Translations under genes and position numbers: made by a program
Part shown: positions 7,950-10,507 of the stretch, one piece after another
Position numbering within the stretch: the first letter of the stretch is position 1
Layout: the number at the start of each line of letters is the position of its first letter
Source of the DNA: Candidatus Equihabitans merdae
GTDB taxonomy: Bacteria > Bacillota > Clostridia > Lachnospirales > Lachnospiraceae
Direction of reading: 5' to 3'
Assembly: GCA_018065025.1 (NCBI GenBank)
Contig: JAGHUB010000092.1
Location: 1-10,507 of the forward strand
Length of the DNA stretch: 10,507 nt
The notes under the pieces: generated by a model
The model's input: only the letters and a program-made list of their open reading frames with translations
Told to the model about the DNA's origin: nothing
Databases searched by the model: none

Positions 7950-8396
7950 TCAGGCTTCCTTTACCTCTACTTTAACAACAGCTGTTACCTGGGGATGAAG
8001 CTTAACCGGAACTTCTGTCACACCAAGTTCTTTGATGGGGCTGGACAGATTCATCTTCTTGCGGTCTACTTCTACACCAAGCTGGGCTTTAACGGCATCG
8101 GCGATTTCCTTAGTGGAAACAGAACCGAAAGTACGACCGGCACTGCCAACTTTGATAGCCAGAGTAACGGACTTGCCGTTGATCTTGTCGCACAGAGCCT
8201 GGGCTTCTGCCAGCTGCTCAGCAGCGATCTTGGCTTCAACTTTCTTCTTAACTTTCAGGTCGTTCATAGCCTTGGCGTCAGCTTCGATGGCCAGGTTCTT
8301 CTTGAAAAGCATATTTCTGGCGTAGCCGTCGCTGACATTGACAACTTCATCCTTCTTACCAAGTGCTTTAACATCTGCTAATAAGATAACTTTCAT
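7950..8396 (-). CDS. rplI: 50S ribosomal protein bL9
   Basis: bL9 binds 23S rRNA at the base of the L1 stalk and helps maintain translational fidelity and frame. Its 148 aa equal the family norm. The N-terminal domain [33 protein letters not shown] (residues 1-33) is diagnostic. A long, highly charged connecting helix follows (about 40-75), then the C-terminal domain with [16 protein letters not shown] and [23 protein letters not shown]. The ATG overlaps the gdpP stop by 4 nt (ATGA). A strong AAGGGGA (within + strand 8402-8410) lies about 6 nt upstream, inside gdpP. Translation is therefore probably coupled to gdpP while keeping its own strong ribosome-binding site, as expected for a protein needed in larger amounts than the phosphodiesterase. 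Confidence 0.97.
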   Translation of the reverse strand: MKVILLADVKALGKKDEVVNVSDGYARNMLFKKNLAIEADAKAMNDLKVKKKVEAKIAAEQLAEAQALCDKINGKSVTLAIKVGSAGRTFGSVSTKEIADAVKAQLGVEVDRKKMNLSSPIKELGVTEVPVKLHPQVTAVVKVEVKEA

Positions 8397-10444
8397 GATA
8401 TATCCCCTTCTTTCTGCATCGTAATGATGGTTTCTTTCAATAATTCTTTGGCTTCGTCCATAGTAACATCACGAAGCTGTGTAGCGGCAATATCCATATG
8501 ACCGCCGCCTCCAAGACGTTCCATAATAAGCTGAACATTGATCTCGTCAATGGCTCTGGCGCTGATGTTAATATAATCTTTGCAGTCAGTCAGAACAAAG
8601 GAAGCCTTAACACCTTCCACATTCAGCAATTCATTGGCGGCCTGAGCTCCCACGATGGTAGATACTTCACCCATCTGTGGCGGACAGACAGCGATGGCAA
8701 AAGCGCCCTCAAAGAGTTCTGCCTCACTGATGATAGCTGCACGTGTCTTATAGAGACTCATGGTATCACGTAAGCGCTTTCTGACACGAACGATATCGGC
8801 ACCATTACGGCGCAGGTAAGCTGCAGCTTCAAAGGTACGAACACCGGATCTGGAACGGAAATTGTTGGTATCGATAACGATACCGCCATACATGATATCA
8901 GCTTCCAGGGCTGAAGGACGTACCTTCTCCCCGAAATACTGAAGAATCTCGGATACCATTTCACAGGCTGATGAGGCTGAGGGTTCCACATATTCAAGAA
9001 CCGCATTCTTGACGCTGTCTTTGCTCTGACGATGATGGTCGATCACCACAACAGCCCCGGCCTTCTTAAGTATCTGTTCAGATTCAGCTTGGCTGGGCAA
9101 ACTGGTGTCTACCAGAACAACAGCGGCATCAGCATCAGCCATTTCAGCGGCTACTCTGGGTTCTACAAAGAGGTTTTCCGGATAATCACCGGTTTTACGA
9201 AGATCATCCAGAATCGAGCGGATGAATGCTGAAGGCTCGTTGATGACAACATGCACTTCCTTGTCAATGGACATAGCCGTACGGCAGATACCCATAGCGG
9301 CACCCAGAGCATCTATATCCATGCGCTTATGGGCCATGACCAGGATAAGTTCTCTTGAAGACATAATCTCACGAAGAGCCTGTGCTTTGATTCTGGCACG
9401 GACACGGGTCCCCTTTTCCACAGAAGCAGTCTTACCACCATAGTAAGTGGTACTGTCACCATCCTTGACAACAGCCTGATCGCCGCCTCGGCCAAGAGCC
9501 AGTTCCATAGCCACACGGGCGGATTCGGCATCTTCGGCGTAATTCTTACCACCTAGACCGATACCGATGGAAACCGTCATGGGGTTGGCACGGCTGACAT
9601 TGGTGGTCTTAACATCATTGAGGATCGGAAAACGTTCCGCCTTCATCCGTTCAAAAGCGCCTTTGCGCATGACGAAGAAGAAACGGTCATGATCCAGTTT
9701 TCTGACAACACCACCGGCTTCAGTGAAATGCTTCTGAATCTTTCGGTCAACCAGGGCAAGCAGAAGACTCTGACGAACTTCCTCAACACCCTCCATGGCT
9801 TCATCATAATTATCCAGATTCAGCAGACCACAGACCTGACGATTGTCTTCACGCTCTCTAAGAAGCTGATTGATATCCGTCTCATCAGACAGGTACATAG
9901 CAATCAGATGGGGATCGGAATCCATATCTGTGGTGTTAACGACAGACTGATCATTCAAGAATTCTTCCATATGAACCAGCTGGAAAACAGCCCTGAAATC
10001 CTTGTCGGCAAAGGAGGCTTTACACTCTGTTCGCTCTCTCTCAGAAGGCAGTTTATCCGGGCTGATACCTGGTAAGATAGCACTGATGGGACGATTGAAG
10101 CGGTATTCTTTACCAAGCAGATCCTTCAGGGGCTTATTTGCCCACAGAAACTTGCCGGATGTATCCAACAAACCATAAGGAAGAACGAAATCCTCAATAA
10201 CTCCTCTCTGGAAATGACTGTAGTCTTCAGCAAATCCGATCAGATCCTTGAAAAGACGGTTCTTCATAAAAAACCAGGCTGCAGTTATGATGATGCCATA
10301 GACGATGAGGAATAAAAGGGCCAGAATACCGGCATTCTGATTCAGGGTAAATAACATGACCACAAGAACCGCCCAGAATATACCAAGTATTCCGGGAATC
10401 AAAAAATATTTCTTCAAATGTCCGCTGGCACTGACGTTGTTCAT
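8393..10444 (-). CDS. gdpP: Cyclic-di-AMP phosphodiesterase GdpP (DHH/DHHA1 family)
   Basis: This membrane enzyme hydrolyses c-di-AMP to pApA, lowering the messenger that controls potassium and osmolyte uptake and indirectly cell-wall stress. Its 683 aa match the family (about 650-680). There are two membrane segments (about residues 13-33 and 38-60), a PAS-like domain (about 80-190), and a degenerate GGDEF domain (about 200-335) that lacks the GGDEF signature and instead shows DHDRFFFVM and VSIGIGLGG. The catalytic DHH domain has [13 protein letters not shown] (H372, D376, D378), VLVDTS (D446), VIDHHRQ (D469-H470-H471) and GIVIDTNNF (D525). DHHA1 ends with [12 protein letters not shown] (645-656). 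All metal ligands are present, so it should be active. The start ATG is preceded by AAAGGTGAG (+ strand 10447-10455). It appears to be the first visible gene of the leftward unit. Confidence 0.97.
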   Translation of the reverse strand: MNNVSASGHLKKYFLIPGILGIFWAVLVVMLFTLNQNAGILALLFLIVYGIIITAAWFFMKNRLFKDLIGFAEDYSHFQRGVIEDFVLPYGLLDTSGKFLWANKPLKDLLGKEYRFNRPISAILPGISPDKLPSERERTECKASFADKDFRAVFQLVHMEEFLNDQSVVNTTDMDSDPHLIAMYLSDETDINQLLREREDNRQVCGLLNLDNYDEAMEGVEEVRQSLLLALVDRKIQKHFTEAGGVVRKLDHDRFFFVMRKGAFERMKAERFPILNDVKTTNVSRANPMTVSIGIGLGGKNYAEDAESARVAMELALGRGGDQAVVKDGDSTTYYGGKTASVEKGTRVRARIKAQALREIMSSRELILVMAHKRMDIDALGAAMGICRTAMSIDKEVHVVINEPSAFIRSILDDLRKTGDYPENLFVEPRVAAEMADADAAVVLVDTSLPSQAESEQILKKAGAVVVIDHHRQSKDSVKNAVLEYVEPSASSACEMVSEILQYFGEKVRPSALEADIMYGGIVIDTNNFRSRSGVRTFEAAAYLRRNGADIVRVRKRLRDTMSLYKTRAAIISEAELFEGAFAIAVCPPQMGEVSTIVGAQAANELLNVEGVKASFVLTDCKDYINISARAIDEINVQLIMERLGGGGHMDIAATQLRDVTMDEAKELLKETIITMQKEGDIS

Positions 10445-10463
10445 ATCTCACCTTTAATTAACC

Positions 10464-10491
10464 ATGATAAAAGAGCACTATTGCATAGCAA
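10464..10491 (-). promoter_or_regulatory. Candidate sigma-A promoter for gdpP
   Basis: On the minus strand, TTGCTA (+ strand 10486-10491) and TATCAT (10464-10469) are separated by 16 nt, with AT-rich DNA and a ribosome-binding site just downstream. Each hexamer is near the TTGACA/TATAAT consensus. The resulting leader would be short, about 15 nt. The -35 overlaps the hairpin at 10472-10500, so the two readings compete. Confidence 0.35.
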
Positions 10492-10500
10492 TAGTGCTCT
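10472..10500 (-). other. Perfect 13-bp hairpin in the gdpP leader
   Basis: The arms 10472-10484 (agagcactattgc) and 10488-10500 (gcaatagtgctct) are exact inverted repeats around a 3-nt loop. On the minus strand the hairpin is followed by only TTTA (four T counting the last base of the arm), so it could be a weak intrinsic terminator of an upstream gene outside the window. It could also be an operator-like palindrome or a hairpin near the 5' end of the gdpP mRNA. It sits 27 nt from the gdpP start codon. Confidence 0.6.
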
Positions 10501-10501
10501 C

Positions 10502-10507
10502 ATTATA
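10502..10507 (-). promoter_or_regulatory. Possible -10 element (TATAAT) at window edge
   Basis: The minus strand reads exactly TATAAT at the last six bases of the window. If it is a -10 box, transcription would begin around 10495-10497, inside the first arm of the hairpin. The -35 region would lie beyond the window, so this cannot be confirmed here. A hexamer match alone in AT-rich spacer DNA is weak evidence. Confidence 0.3.

Noticed and set aside
7833..8381. 182-codon + strand open frame over dnaB 5' end and rplI
   Set aside because: It is antisense to two clear housekeeping genes, has no ribosome-binding site worth noting, and its translation is low-complexity and unrecognisable.
9689..10075. 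128-codon + strand open frame inside gdpP
   Set aside because: It is antisense to the GGDEF-like and PAS-like domains of gdpP, with no domain or motif of its own.
8393..10444. gdpP GGDEF domain as a diguanylate cyclase
   Set aside because: The GGDEF signature is missing; the degenerate domain is standard for GdpP, where catalysis resides in DHH/DHHA1.

Overview
The window reads as ordinary chromosome from a low-to-medium GC Gram-positive bacterium of the class Clostridia, most likely Lachnospiraceae or a close relative. I base this on the gene order gdpP-rplI-dnaB, typical of Bacillota, on the presence of MutS2, on a Bacillota-style c-di-AMP phosphodiesterase, and on details recalled from family members: the MutS2 Smr segment with INLLGKTVDEA and the kinase H-box SHDFRSPLTS. 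No database search was possible, so the family-level placement is inference. No mobile element, CRISPR array, tRNA or rRNA is visible.

Layout. Two transcription units converge on a bidirectional terminator near 4158-4210. The left unit runs rightward: the 3' part of mutS2 (cut by the window edge), then an OmpR/PhoB-type response regulator, then its sensor histidine kinase. The gap after mutS2 is 45 nt, and the regulator and kinase overlap by 4 nt (ATGA). The right unit runs leftward from the window's right edge: gdpP (c-di-AMP phosphodiesterase), rplI (ribosomal protein bL9), dnaB (replicative helicase), nth (endonuclease III) and a membrane-anchored VanW/YoaR-type protein. Spacings are a 4-nt overlap, 4 nt, 35 nt and 93 nt, so at least the first four are probably co-transcribed.

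How the genes may work together. The right unit combines second-messenger turnover (c-di-AMP, tied to cell-wall and osmotic homeostasis), translation, replication, base-excision repair and an extracytoplasmic protein with a putative peptidoglycan-binding region. The left unit combines a MutS-family ATPase (anti-recombination or collided-ribosome rescue, depending on species) with a two-component system whose signal cannot be read from sequence. All complete reading frames look intact, and catalytic residues are present wherever I could check them.

I did not find a clearly novel system. The points most worth a second look are the compact 63-nt gdpP leader, where a perfect 13-bp hairpin overlaps possible promoter elements; the mutS2/two-component linkage; the altered LDLR-type motif in the MutS2 Smr domain; and the structured spacer before the vanW-family gene.
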